This document shows, one piece after another, positions 7,822 to 15,330 of a stretch of DNA of 64,000 nucleotides. The first letter of the stretch is position 1; each line of letters opens with the position of its first letter. The stretch spans positions 19,556 through 83,555 of the forward strand of contig NZ_JAHGVE010000021.1 of assembly GCF_018835585.1 (NCBI RefSeq), given 5' to 3'. The notes beneath the pieces are model-generated. The model saw only the letters and a list, made by a program, of their open reading frames with translations. It was not told the origin of the DNA and ran no database searches. A program made the translations under genes and the position numbers. This DNA comes from Pelorhabdus rhamnosifermentans (GTDB lineage: Bacteria; Bacillota; Negativicutes; UMGS1260).

Positions 7822-8054
7822 CTATTTCGTGTGATAAAGATACCCTGCTATTGTCAGCAGGGCGGTTCCTAATACATATTCTATTGTTTTTATGTGCCAC
7901 CATTGGCTTCGTGACCGTTCTTTAAAAGCTATTGACGTAGGACAATTTTCACATTTACCATCTACTTTTAACTCTAAACGATTCATGCGGTCATTCATAA
8001 ACTCTTTCATATCATCTAACTTTGACCGATAACATTAATTTCTGGTCCACTCAT
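7822..8054 (-). pseudogene. XhlA-like lysis protein, frameshifted near its start
   Basis: The main frame (62 codons from 8010) has MKEFMNDRMNRLELKVDGKC as a helical head and a C-terminal membrane helix, like haemolysin XhlA. It lacks its own ribosome site. The natural start is the ATG at 8052-8054, which overlaps the upstream stop as ATGA and follows AGGAG. That frame reads MSGPEINVIGQS and hits TAG. Removing one base near 8019 joins MSGPEINVIGQ to LDDMKEFMND. A one-base insertion has therefore probably broken the gene, unless frameshifting occurs. Confidence 0.6.
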
Positions 8055-8527
8055 TTGGTTATCTCCTGTTTCTCGATGATTTTCAAGATTAACTTATCCT
8101 GGTACACCAAATGATCCATAATTACTTTAATTTCTTCTTCAGATTTTTTATTGACCTCAAAATCAAGTTCAGCTGCGAGTCTGTCTTTCGCATTTTGCCT
8201 GTTTTGACTCATCATAATGATTGGACCTGTGTATGCAGCTTCAAAGCTCAATAGTAAATTAAGCAATATAAAAGGATACGGGTCCCACGCATTAAAATAA
8301 GTTGGATTAGTTTCATATTGGTAAGCTAAAAAAATGTTCGCTGCCATCCATATCAACAATGCAATACTTTGAAAAATAATGAACGCCCAACTTCCAACTA
8401 TTCTTGCTACTACATCCGCTGATCTTTGGCCAAAACTTATTTGTTCTCCAAATGCCATATTAACGTTTATCGGTTCATCGCCCTCATGGCTGTACTTAGC
8501 CGCAGGACCTTGCTTTACAAAATCCAT
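8051..8527 (-). CDS. DUF1003 membrane protein
   Basis: A 158-residue protein starting at the ATG preceded by GAGGAGGCGACAAA. The frame extends ten codons upstream without a ribosome site. It has two transmembrane helices (about 48-70 and 82-105) with the DUF1003 signature pieces SWAFIIFQ, WMAANIFLAYQ, FDPYPFILLNLLLS-like WDPYPFILL, and SQNRQNAKDR, then a cytosolic coiled tail. Role unknown. The stop codon overlaps the next start (ATGA), indicating coupling to the XhlA-like gene. Confidence 0.8.
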   Translation of the reverse strand: MDFVKQGPAAKYSHEGDEPINVNMAFGEQISFGQRSADVVARIVGSWAFIIFQSIALLIWMAANIFLAYQYETNPTYFNAWDPYPFILLNLLLSFEAAYTGPIIMMSQNRQNAKDRLAAELDFEVNKKSEEEIKVIMDHLVYQDKLILKIIEKQEITK

Positions 8528-8639
8528 TTTGTCGCCTCCTCGATATCTTATAGTCATTATAATACTATAAATAAGAATAAGCGCCTATTCACGACAAGGT
8601 TCCCTCGGCATATAATCACCCCAAACAAAAAATAGACGC

Positions 8640-8712
8640 CTACGCGCCTTGCAATGCTGATAATTTTTCGTTCCATTCTGCTGACATTTTTGTTCGAACT
8701 GCAACAATGCTA
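8640..8712 (-). pseudogene. C-terminal scrap of a phage tail-type gene
   Basis: A short frame ending TKMSAEWNEKLSALQGA and a TAG. It has the look of a phage tail or fibre C-terminus and sits directly upstream of the lysis module, as expected for such genes, but the 5' portion is gone, replaced by a TctC remnant on the other strand. Confidence 0.35.
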
Positions 8713-8717
8713 TCTTA

Positions 8718-9019
8718 AGATTTCCGTTTAACTGTGCATCTATTGCGATAGTTAATCCAGCTTCAGCCAATGAATATCTCAAAAGCGGAATGATTAAAGT
8801 CTTGGCAGTTGCAGGTGAAGAACGCATGACTAATCCTATTTTTGCAAATGCATTACTACTCCTGAATTCAAAAGAAATATCGAATCCATGGGCCTGCAAT
8901 ATAATTATTTAGGCGTTGAAGACTCAGAAAAAAAGTGGTTACTAGACAACCAAATGTTAACTAAGGCGGTATATGAAACTAGTATTCTAGACCAAATCGA
9001 ATCTGAACGGAACCAATAA
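8718..9019 (+). pseudogene. Third TctC-family copy, decayed
   Basis: Pieces of a Bug/TctC protein in order: IVNPASANEYLKSGMIKVLA and VAGEERMTNPIFANA in one frame, then TPEFKRNIESMGLQYNYLGV and the terminal ILDQIESERNQ in another. At least two internal deletions are evident (about 15 codons before IVNP and about 45 codons before TPEF), and the 5' half is missing. It aligns with both intact copies at 4831 and 13379. Confidence 0.8.
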
Positions 9020-9025
9020 AATCAA

Positions 9026-9402
9026 CTACAGATAAGGAGAAATCAGGATTTGATAAACTAAAAAAAGGGGCAAATATCTATGGAGCACCACTAGCCATTA
9101 TTATATGTGGTGATCATAATGCAGCATGGATAAGATCATATGACAGTAAAACCATCGTAGATATTGATGCAAGCATAGTCACTGACCATATGATGTTACA
9201 AGCAACGGAACTTGGACTTGGAACCGTATGGATATGCAACTTTGATCCAAAAGTAATTAAGCAGGAATTTAATTTGCCAGATAATATTGAACCAATTAAC
9301 ATATTGGCCGTAGGTTATGCTGCAGGTAATGCTTCATCACCTGATCGGCACAATACAGCCCGAAAGTCTTTAAAAGATATAGTATCGTACGAAAATTACT
9401 AA
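9026..9402 (+). pseudogene. Nitroreductase-family remnant (N-terminus lost)
   Basis: An open frame running from just after the TctC remnant stop encodes the C-terminal part of an FMN nitroreductase: ANIYGAPLAIIICGD, DIDASIVTDHMMLQATELGLG and ILAVGYAAG. The N-terminal FMN-binding Arg/Ser segment and start codon are absent, so this is a 5'-truncated gene fused to other debris. Confidence 0.75.
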
Positions 9403-9429
9403 TTCCTTTGCGGCCAGTAGTCCGCATTT

Positions 9430-9826
9430 TCACGCTATTAACGCTGCTTTCAGGCCAGTGAACGCTTCCCATCGCCGTATTATCACATCACAATATACCG
9501 GATCAAGCTCCACCGCCAAACACGCTCTCCCATTTTGCTCGGCAGCCATCCGCGTACTTCCCGATCCACCAAACAGGTCAAGTACAATGCTTCTCAGCTG
9601 AACCACCTTCATAAGCGACATTATACGGCGGGTCCGTAAATATCATAGATGCCAGGCTTCCATCCATTAGTTTTTCAACGTCGGTGATAATTGTCGCATC
9701 GCCACACATTAGCCGATGGCGTCCAAGCTGCCATACATCACCGGGCTTTGTGATTGATTCTTTTATCTCAGCAACTGCTGCAGCTGGATCAAAGTCGCCT
9801 TCCCTGAACATTATCAGCCATAACAC
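9430..9826 (-). pseudogene. Phage DNA methyltransferase with internal deletion
   Basis: Two fragments of one ParB-associated DNA methylase. The first (9578-9826) carries WQLGRHRLMCGDAT and the catalytic FTDPPYN. The second (9430-9621) carries the SAM-binding DLFGGSGSTRMAAEQNG and ELDPVYCDVI. The roughly 130 codons normally between them are missing and the frames differ. The N-terminal ParB-like domain is also gone. Confidence 0.8.
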
Positions 9827-9879
9827 TCATTTCAACACTCCCCCTATGCTCACAGATTGACCATGGCTCTTACCTCCGA

Positions 9880-9915
9880 TTTGGCAAAAAGAAAAGAGCC
9901 CCAATGGCTCTCAAT
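9880..9915 (-). terminator. Terminator of the Spo0E-like gene
   Basis: Minus strand GAGCC-ATTG-GGCTC stem followed by TTTTCTTTTT, directly after the stop codon at 9919. Confidence 0.7.
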
Positions 9916-9918
9916 GAC

Positions 9919-10068
9919 TTACTTTAAATCGCTATATTCTTTCATCTTATTTCTAAATGCTTGGCTCGCTCGAATCGCCTCAGGTGAATCAATACCTTTT
10001 TTACTAACAACTTCACTGAGCTTTCCTTTTAGGTACTCAACTTCTTCCCATAACTCTTCATTGTACAT
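9919..10068 (-). CDS. Spo0E-like aspartyl-phosphate phosphatase peptide
   Basis: A 49-residue two-helix peptide: EEVEYLKGKLSEVVSKKG, a short turn, then DSPEAIRASQAFRNKMKEY. Spacing and hydrophobic pattern match the Spo0E family, which dephosphorylates Spo0A-P. The family signature SQxxD is here SQAFR, so the Asp implicated in catalysis is replaced by Arg. Either it has lost phosphatase activity or it acts differently. Monocistronic, with its own terminator. Confidence 0.65.
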   Translation of the reverse strand: MYNEELWEEVEYLKGKLSEVVSKKGIDSPEAIRASQAFRNKMKEYSDLK

Positions 10069-10190
10069 AAACTGTACCCTGCTTTCTTAACAGTATTAGG
10101 CTTATTATACCATGGAACAGTTATTTTTATTACATAAAGAAAACCGCTCTGAAGGACGATTCACCCGAATATTTTACACTATGCGAATCT

Positions 10191-10577
10191 TTATAGCGTC
10201 CCCTGCATAAATTCCAGTCGCTCTCCATCAGGCCCAAGACAGAAGAAGTTCTTCAAGCTTCTCCCCAAAGACCACGGCTTATCAGACAAGGGCATAACCC
10301 CGGCAACGCGTAGCCTTTCCATTTCAACGGAGACATCATCTACCTCGAAGGCAATGTGGTCTACTACTCCGGCTAAGCGCTGCTCCGGCGTGCTTCCTTG
10401 TAAATGCTGCACCAATTCAATAATTTGCCCACCAGAATTGAGGAAAATCAACTTAAGCCGCTCATCTTGATAGGAATTTACCACCTCACAGTTCAGAATC
10501 TGCTGATAAAATGAACTTGATTTGTCTGCATCTTTCACTACCAATCCAATATGTGCTACTTTGTACATTTCATTCAC
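10191..10577 (-). CDS. VOC/glyoxalase-family protein
   Basis: A 128-residue single-domain vicinal oxygen chelate protein. Two beta-alpha-beta-beta-beta halves are visible: KVAHIGLVVKDADKSSSFYQ and DHIAFEVDDVSVEMERL, with metal-ligand candidates His10, Glu near IIELVQ, His in VDHIAF, and Glu in GERLEFMQ. This is the lactoylglutathione lyase/methylmalonyl-CoA epimerase layout; substrate cannot be told. GAGGAG is only 3 nt from the first ATG, so the ATG three codons later (10568) may be the true start. Confidence 0.85.
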   Translation of the reverse strand: MNEMYKVAHIGLVVKDADKSSSFYQQILNCEVVNSYQDERLKLIFLNSGGQIIELVQHLQGSTPEQRLAGVVDHIAFEVDDVSVEMERLRVAGVMPLSDKPWSLGRSLKNFFCLGPDGERLEFMQGTL

Positions 10578-10589
10578 TCCTCTTCTATA

Positions 10590-10616
10590 AAAAAGCCTCC
10601 CATTACGGATGGCTAG
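10590..10616 (-). terminator. Terminator of the Cys-rich peptide gene
   Basis: Minus strand AGCC..CC and GG..GGCT arms around a GTAA loop, followed by TTTTTT, just after the stop at 10619. Confidence 0.65.
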
Positions 10617-10618
10617 TA

Positions 10619-10756
10619 TTATTTACTTTCTTGACCACGCATGCAAAATACTTTGTCTTCCAAAGTGCGATGGAAATTAATGCATTCGCAGCACTTACCA
10701 TGCCTTTCACAAGTAGTTTTAGGACAGGTACAATTTTCTTCGTTACAGTTAGCCAT
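10619..10756 (-). CDS. Small Cys-rich protein (45 aa, 8 Cys)
   Basis: Begins at ATG with GGGGAGG upstream. The sequence has NCTCPKTTC, then HGKCCECINFHR and a last Cys at position 38, plus two His, which suggests a small zinc- or iron-sulfur-binding protein. Similar tiny proteins with the C-x-C-P-x4-C...HGKCC pattern occur in anaerobic Firmicutes; function unknown. It lies 40 bp upstream of the VOC gene but has its own terminator between. Confidence 0.7.
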   Translation of the reverse strand: MANCNEENCTCPKTTCERHGKCCECINFHRTLEDKVFCMRGQESK

Positions 10757-10822
10757 TGATATTCCTCCCCATGATTTGTATAAGAGAAGTATTCATCTTT
10801 AACAAAAAAACTCCTTCAATAG

Positions 10823-10955
10823 TACCTTATCTATGCGCCCATTGATAATTGCCTTAGCCAGTGCCCGTTTATAGGCTGTATCCTTTATGGCCACGTCTGA
10901 TTTATACCCGGTCAAAATATCGGCGGACAGCCAGAGTTATTTTCTTACCGGATAT
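10823..10955 (-). pseudogene. Truncated coding remnant, unknown
   Basis: A minus-strand frame reading DVAIKDTAYKRALAKAIING then RIDKVLLKEFFC to a TAA. It is protein-like but has no ATG/GTG with a ribosome site, and an in-frame stop lies 20 codons upstream. Probably the tail of a small phage gene whose 5' end was replaced by the repeat hairpin at 10926. Confidence 0.3.
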
Positions 10956-11067
10956 AAAACTCTGACTTTTCCAAGCATAAAAGCCCGATTGCTCGGACAT
11001 CATAATAGTGCGTATATGATTTTCACTTCTCTCTCCAACCAGGGCCTAGCAGGTCCTGGGTTTTTCT
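10926..11067 (+). repeat. Twin-hairpin repeat, copy 1 (gene lost)
   Basis: Contains hairpin A (10929-10971: AGCCAGAGTTAT... ACTCTGACTTTT) and hairpin B (11036-11067: ACCAGGGCCTAGC... CCTGGGTTTTT). Both have T-tails on the plus strand. The same two hairpins recur at 12071-12118 and 12323-12352, where they flank a small membrane-peptide gene. In this copy the gene is missing. Confidence 0.65.
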
Positions 11068-11389
11068 ATTTCGGGCATTTCACCCAATTCCAAAGTCGTT
11101 GCTGCCCTTTTGCTGGCACTGGCTGAATCTGCTGAACGTTGTCTAGTATCCAAGCATAACGACCAATGCTATAGTCGCCGAATTCATATTCATTTCCCGT
11201 AATCCTTACCTGATTTTCTAAAACCGTTATTACCTGTTTTTTGTCACCTATTTTTAACGAAACCTTACCGATAACTTTAAGACAATCAACCAAGTCAGCT
11301 ATGGCAATCACGTATCCGCCATTAAAAGGTAATCCATATTTTCCTGGCCTGTAATTTTTCACTTCCGGTCCTACTAACCCCTCCCACAT
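11066..11389 (-). pseudogene. ASCH-domain phage protein, N-terminally truncated
   Basis: A 107-codon frame. The C-terminal YSIGRYAWILDNVQQIQPVP and AKGQQRLWNW are the end of an ASCH (PUA-like, RNA-binding) domain common in prophages. The N-terminal strand with the family's xxQPWA..I..G.K..E.R motif is absent: the frame starts at MWEGLVGPEVKNY. It is therefore probably a 5'-deleted gene, although an upstream ATG could allow expression of a short form. Confidence 0.65.
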
Positions 11390-11510
11390 AATATTTGCCT
11401 TGCCGGATTATCCTATAAACGTAAGTATCTCTGCTGCTAGACCTTGGCTTCTTCGCCTTAATTATCTAAACTAAATATTCTAAATGCATCTCTTGCTAAA
11501 GGATGATCTT

Positions 11511-11972
11511 ATGTTTATTCAGATTCAACTATTGATACAATACATAATTATACTGATCGCTATAATTGCGGTAATAGTGGCTCGCAAAGAATTAAAACGA
11601 TTTATTCCTGTTGGATTATTTGCCAGTCTTTATGCAAATATTCTTTGCTATGTTGCAAATTATCTTATCTTGTGGGAATTCCCAGTTAGAGTTTTACCTG
11701 GTGTAAGAGACATTTCTTTTACTGCAAATGTAGTTGTTGTGCCAGTTCTAGCTATGTTTTGGGTAAAATACTCTCCTATGTCTAGAATCAAGTGGGCTTT
11801 CCTTTGGACAACAATTTTAACAGGGATTGAATATCTGACCGAAAGATATACCGGCATAATTACTTATCACAATGGGTACGATTGGTATTGCTCTTATATT
11901 TTGTGGCTAATTAGTTGGTATATTTGGTATTCATTTCACAAATGGTTTTATAAAGATGAGGAGCCTCACTAA
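11511..11972 (+). CDS. CBO0543-type integral membrane protein
   Basis: A 153-residue membrane protein. Start chosen at the ATG preceded by AAAGGATGATCTT; nine further codons are open upstream. About five hydrophobic helices are visible (residues 4-24, 34-55, 68-84, 95-110, 125-142), with RKELKRFIPVGLFASLY split after helix 1 and ERYTGIITYHNGYDWYCS near the end. This matches the CBO0543 family of small Bacillus/Clostridium membrane proteins, unknown function. Confidence 0.7.
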   Translation: MFIQIQLLIQYIIILIAIIAVIVARKELKRFIPVGLFASLYANILCYVANYLILWEFPVRVLPGVRDISFTANVVVVPVLAMFWVKYSPMSRIKWAFLWTTILTGIEYLTERYTGIITYHNGYDWYCSYILWLISWYIWYSFHKWFYKDEEPH

Positions 11973-12070
11973 TTAATTTCTGCTTACATCTCCCTCCCCG
12001 CATAATATTTTTGTCTCCGGGTATCATATATACGGCTAGTTGCCCGCTAGCCACTCCGTATTTACCTAAT

Positions 12071-12118
12071 GGACAGCCAGAGTTATTTTCTTGCCGGATA
12101 TATAACTCTGGCTTTTCC
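12071..12118 (+). terminator. Hairpin A, copy 2
   Basis: AGCCAGAGTTAT paired with ATAACTCTGGCT and followed by TTTT; ends transcription from the CBO0543-type gene. Near-identical to 10929-10971. Confidence 0.75.
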
Positions 12119-12178
12119 ATATAAAAGCCGATTCATCGGGTAACTTATACTTGCTAATATCCAAAAGGAGCGGTTCTA

Positions 12179-12295
12179 ATGAAACAGCTAATCCATTGTC
12201 ATTGCGCAAAATCCGCTATATTTATCTTATTGTCAATGTTATTAGTGGCATATTTAGTAAACAGCTTTAATCAAATAATAATTGATGATTGGTAA
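12179..12295 (+). CDS. Small membrane peptide (38 aa)
   Basis: ATG preceded by AAAAGGAGCGG. The peptide MKQLIHCHCAKSAIF... has one hydrophobic helix (residues 12-28) and an acidic end IIIDDW. It is bracketed by hairpin terminators A and B, so it is its own transcription unit. A small membrane regulator or type-I-toxin-like peptide is conceivable, but no family is recognised. Confidence 0.55.
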   Translation: MKQLIHCHCAKSAIFILLSMLLVAYLVNSFNQIIIDDW

Positions 12296-12322
12296 ATATT
12301 ATCTGAAAATTCATTTGTTAAA

Positions 12323-12352
12323 CCAGGGCTTAGCAGGTCCTGGCTTTTTCTA
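12323..12352 (+). terminator. Hairpin B, copy 2
   Basis: CCAGG/CCTGG stem with GCTTAGCAGGT loop and TTTTT tail, 28 bp after the small peptide stop. Confidence 0.7.
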
Positions 12353-12468
12353 TGTTCAATGACGCTCCCTACGTTTTTCCCGCATACAATAGTTTTCACG
12401 TAAAACTTTACTCATGGTATAATTTGTATAATAAATTAATGCTTACAGTAGATATTTTAACTTGAAAA

Positions 12469-12768
12469 ATGTTACTTACCATTCTTTCCGTGAAGAAGAT
12501 AGCCAGGGGTATCCACGCTAAAAAAAAAGTCGAACTGAGAATGACAAGACTGCTAATGCTAAGTGAATTAAATCAAGCACTGACACCGCATTCATTGAGA
12601 CACACTCATACTTTCCTTTTGGCAGAAGCCGGAGTTGGTTTATATGAAATCATGGAACGCCTTGGTCACTCCGATGATGATACGACTAAAAGAGTTTATT
12701 TACATGTTACTCAATCAATGAAAAAAGAGGCTTCTCAGAAGTTTAACAACCTCATGAAAAACCTCTAA
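12469..12768 (+). pseudogene. Tyrosine integrase C-terminal remnant (element A)
   Basis: The last 75 or so residues of a phage-type tyrosine recombinase: HSLRHTHTFLLAEAGVGL, ERLGHSDDDTTKRVYLHVT. The His, Arg, His and catalytic Tyr of the C-terminal active site are present, but the core-binding domain and first catalytic Arg are gone. Codons before about 12540 do not fit the family and a homopolymer (A9) frameshift is likely. It lies 72 bp before the att repeat at 12841. Confidence 0.85.
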
Positions 12769-12840
12769 AAAATTTTTTATGTTTTATGTGGTCAAAATGT
12801 GAGCAATAGGTGTTATCCCATGGCTAGAATCCCCTATTTT

Positions 12841-12876
12841 ACTAGGTTCGCGGGAGCAGATTACATCATGCCGCCC
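12841..12876. repeat. Attachment-site repeat, internal copy
   Basis: 36 bp identical to 19497-19532 except for one base. It contains TTACATCATGCCGCCC, the reverse of the last groEL codons and stop, so it is a groEL 3'-end copy left by site-specific integration. It separates element A from element B. Confidence 0.85.
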
Positions 12877-12982
12877 CTATCGGAAACTTATTATAATAGG
12901 AAGGTTAATTTATTTAAGAGCGGAAATATCAGTTTTTGAAATACAAATTAACGAAATATTTGATTGCTTTTATATTAGTTCC

Positions 12983-13033
12983 TTAAATGCGGTAACATCG
13001 CGGTAACATTAGCATTTTTGTTACCGCATTTAA
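12983..13033. promoter_or_regulatory. Inverted repeat with tandem GCGGTAACA boxes
   Basis: Perfect 15-bp arms (TTAAATGCGGTAACA) at 12983-12997 and 13019-13033, with a second direct GCGGTAACA at 13000-13008. GGTAACA boxes recur near the other att copy (19445-19463). This looks like integrase or excisionase arm sites, or an operator for the next gene. Confidence 0.5.
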
Positions 13034-13050
13034 AAAGGGAGACAAGCTAA

Positions 13051-13209
13051 ATGAACGAAGTTGAAAAACAATTTATATCCGTCATGGACAAGTATGATCA
13101 TGGTGAACTCGAAGTGATTGATGTTGCCATAGCCATGGTGGAGTCGTGTGGACTCTGCAGTAAGAAAGTATATGAGAGAGCCGATATGATATTCAAAAAT
13201 AATCATTAA
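13051..13209 (+). CDS. Hypothetical small protein (52 aa), prophage
   Basis: ATG with ribosome site AAAGGGAGAC. Acidic helical peptide (MNEVEKQFISVMDKYDHGEL..., ending DMIFKNNH) with a CGLC motif in the middle. No family is recognised. Being the first gene inside the att site, it may encode a small phage regulator such as an excisionase-like factor, but it has no visible helix-turn-helix. Confidence 0.55.
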   Translation: MNEVEKQFISVMDKYDHGELEVIDVAIAMVESCGLCSKKVYERADMIFKNNH

Positions 13210-13219
13210 CGATATTCAC

Positions 13220-13251
13220 AGCCTCCAGCAAAATAGTTGGAGGCTTCTTTT
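13220..13251 (+). terminator. Terminator of the 52-aa gene
   Basis: AGCCTCCA / TGGAGGCT stem, 10-nt loop, TCTTTT tail. Confidence 0.75.
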
Positions 13252-13308
13252 GTGTAGCCAGAAATGTTGTGTAATTTTATTTTTATAACCATAAATACAC
13301 AATATTGT

Positions 13309-13355
13309 ACATCAATTTACATTTAATTGCAGGATTTTCCTATTAAATGTAGTAT
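13309..13355 (+). promoter_or_regulatory. Promoter of second TctC gene
   Basis: Palindrome ACAATATTGT (13309-13318), -35 TTGCAG (13327-13332), spacer 17, -10 TAGTAT (13350-13355). The same layout precedes the copy at 4831. Confidence 0.55.
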
Positions 13356-13378
13356 TTTGGAAGTTAGGAGGTGTTTAT

Positions 13379-14401
13379 GTGCGACAAAAACCGTTATTTT
13401 TGTTGATAGCCTTTTTGCTTATTTCAATAATGATTGGAGGATGTACAAGCATGGAAAGTACAAAAGTAATTACGCCTAAGATTGAAAAATATCCGAATAA
13501 GCCTATTACAATTCTTATCCCCTGGAGTGCTGGATCACCTACGGATTTAATCGCCAGAATTTTAGAAAAATTATCCTTGAAATATTTACATCAACCAATA
13601 ATTGTCGTCAACAGACCTGGAGGAACAGGTACTATTGCTTGGAATGAACTGTCTGCCTCTAATCCAGATGGCTATACGATTGGTATTTCGAGTTGTGAAT
13701 TGCTTTTACAACCTCTCTTTGTTTCCACCAAATATGATTACGCAACCGCATTGGATCCACTAGCTCAAATTACAGCTACCCCGTTTGTCATGTTTGTTAA
13801 AGCTGATCAGCCATGGCAATCCGTTAATGATCTTATTAGTTATGCTAAACAGCATCCAGGACAAGTAAAGTTTGGTCACAGCGGCATCGGATCGCTTGGC
13901 CATATTGTCGGTGAAACTTTTTGTAAAGAAACCAATATTACTATGAATCAAGTTCCTTTCCAAGGTGCACCAGAAGTAATATCGGCTTTATTAGGAGGAC
14001 ATATTCAAGTTGCAATCTTAAATCCAGGTTCAGTCAAAAATTTTGTTCAGAATGGAACAATTAAAATATTAGCAGTTGCTAGTAAAAAGCATCTAACTGA
14101 TCCCATTCTTGCAGATGCTAAGACATTTCAAGAACAAGGAATAAATATTTTTTATAATAGTCGTTATGGAATAGCAGTACCAAAAGAGACACCAATGGCA
14201 ATAAAAGACGCATTAGCTGAAGAATTAAAAAAAATAATTACCGACCCTGAATTCAAAAAAAGCGTTGAAAACCTAGGCCTACAATATGAATATTTAGGTC
14301 CTAAAGAATCAGAAGAAAGATGGCTAACCGACAGACGAGAATTAACTAAAGCCCTACAAGAAACAGGCATTTTAGACCTAATTAAGTCTCAAAAGCAATA
14401 G
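13379..14401 (+). CDS. TctC/Bug-family substrate-binding lipoprotein (copy 2)
   Basis: A 340-residue lipoprotein starting at GTG (ribosome site TTAGGAGG). Lipobox IGGC at about Cys22, then YPNKPITILIPWSAGSPTD, HSGIGSLGHIVGE and the shared C-terminus ETGILDLIKSQ. It is a paralogue of the 4831 product with the same promoter layout. The ligand-loop PYSAGGGTD of copy 1 is PWSAGSPTD here, so ligand range may differ. No tripartite transporter membrane genes are in the window, so it would have to work with a distant TctAB or as a free binder. Confidence 0.85.
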   Translation: MRQKPLFLLIAFLLISIMIGGCTSMESTKVITPKIEKYPNKPITILIPWSAGSPTDLIARILEKLSLKYLHQPIIVVNRPGGTGTIAWNELSASNPDGYTIGISSCELLLQPLFVSTKYDYATALDPLAQITATPFVMFVKADQPWQSVNDLISYAKQHPGQVKFGHSGIGSLGHIVGETFCKETNITMNQVPFQGAPEVISALLGGHIQVAILNPGSVKNFVQNGTIKILAVASKKHLTDPILADAKTFQEQGINIFYNSRYGIAVPKETPMAIKDALAEELKKIITDPEFKKSVENLGLQYEYLGPKESEERWLTDRRELTKALQETGILDLIKSQKQ

Positions 14402-14444
14402 ATAAAACTAACAAAAGCCTCCCTCCCCAGGTATCACATGTCAA

Positions 14445-14480
14445 TGAAAAGAGCCTCACTCAAACGAGTGAGGCTCTTAC
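14445..14480. terminator. Bidirectional terminator
   Basis: Perfect stem AAGAGCCTCACTC / GAGTGAGGCTCTT with AAAC loop, between TctC copy 2 and the convergent 65-aa gene. Confidence 0.85.
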
Positions 14481-14502
14481 TTCGCTGCTGGTATGCTGAT
14501 TA

Positions 14503-14700
14503 TTATCTCAACCAACCATGCGTATAAAAATATTCCAACATGTCTTTATTGGTATAAATTTTATCACCGTCTTTGATTTCACATCCTGAAGCTTCACCGC
14601 TCTTATGATGGTAAAGAGCAGTTTTCATAGCTCCTTCTAAATCTTCAAGCTCTATCTCACTTTCTTGGCGATAACGCATAAATTTATAAGTTACACTCAT
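14503..14700 (-). CDS. Hypothetical protein (65 aa)
   Basis: Small mixed alpha/beta protein with YKFMRYRQESEIELEDLEG and a C-terminal NKDMLEYFYTHGWLR. It ends against the shared terminator. A GAGGAAG lies about 14 nt before the ATG, a poor spacing. Such short proteins with a 'tail tube' style helix occur in prophages; no family is recognised. Confidence 0.5.
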   Translation of the reverse strand: MSVTYKFMRYRQESEIELEDLEGAMKTALYHHKSGEASGCEIKDGDKIYTNKDMLEYFYTHGWLR

Positions 14701-15330
14701 GTTATCGTTACGCTTCCTCTCTGCTTATTCCGGCAGCTCACACTACACAGTAACCTTATTCTATATGCAAATAAATGTCAATAGTGAGAAAGTGAGACTT
14801 TTTTACTATTTTTATAAACTTGCTCTTAAAGAAAAAAATATATATAAAGTTACAGAAAGCAACCTTAAAATCTCACCATGTAAATATATTACAAATAAAA
14901 ATGGCTCCCTCGCTGAGATACGAGAGAGCAAACGGAGAAAATTTGGAGACGTTGTATCCAGCCAATAAGTGACCGGATCAGCTTGGCTATAACAATATCA
15001 AATAAATATGACGAAATTATGACAAAGCCCCCAACCGGAATCATCCGATTGAGGGACTTGCGCTATTTGCCGAACCAAATATGTAGCCAATACACCAGCT
15101 ACAATTTCTCGCGTGTCACTTTCATGCTCATAACAACGCATTTCACGTTCTTGACGTTCCCTTCGTGACTTTCCTCATGTACCCAATATATGAAAAACAA
15201 GTATCGAAGGTAGTGACAACATAAGCGGTACTAAAAAAATTTTCTTGTCCATCAAAAACGGTCCAGAAGACTAATTTGGGGACATATAAATATTAAAAGG
15301 CTCTGCATCGCTGCAAAGCCATGAATTTAC
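14701..15330. other. Intergenic debris with hairpins
   Basis: No convincing gene. Present are an inverted repeat around 14901-14927 (GCTC.CTCG / CGAG.GAGC), and a minus-strand terminator-like hairpin at 15017-15052 (CCCTCAATCGG with CCGGTTGGGGG, G-U pairs). Upstream of the latter, a minus-strand frame (about 15055-15170) reads ESDTREIVAGVLATYLVRQI and may be the end of a lost small phage gene. Confidence 0.35.

Noticed and set aside
8585..8899. Minus-strand ORF of 104 codons
   Set aside because: Composite of the antisense of the TctC remnant and a phage-tail scrap in the wrong frame.
9857..10090. Plus-strand ORF of 77 codons
   Set aside because: Antisense to the Spo0E-like gene and its terminator; no ribosome site.
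14699..14968. Plus-strand ORF of 89 codons
   Set aside because: Low-complexity composition, no ribosome site, crosses an inverted repeat.
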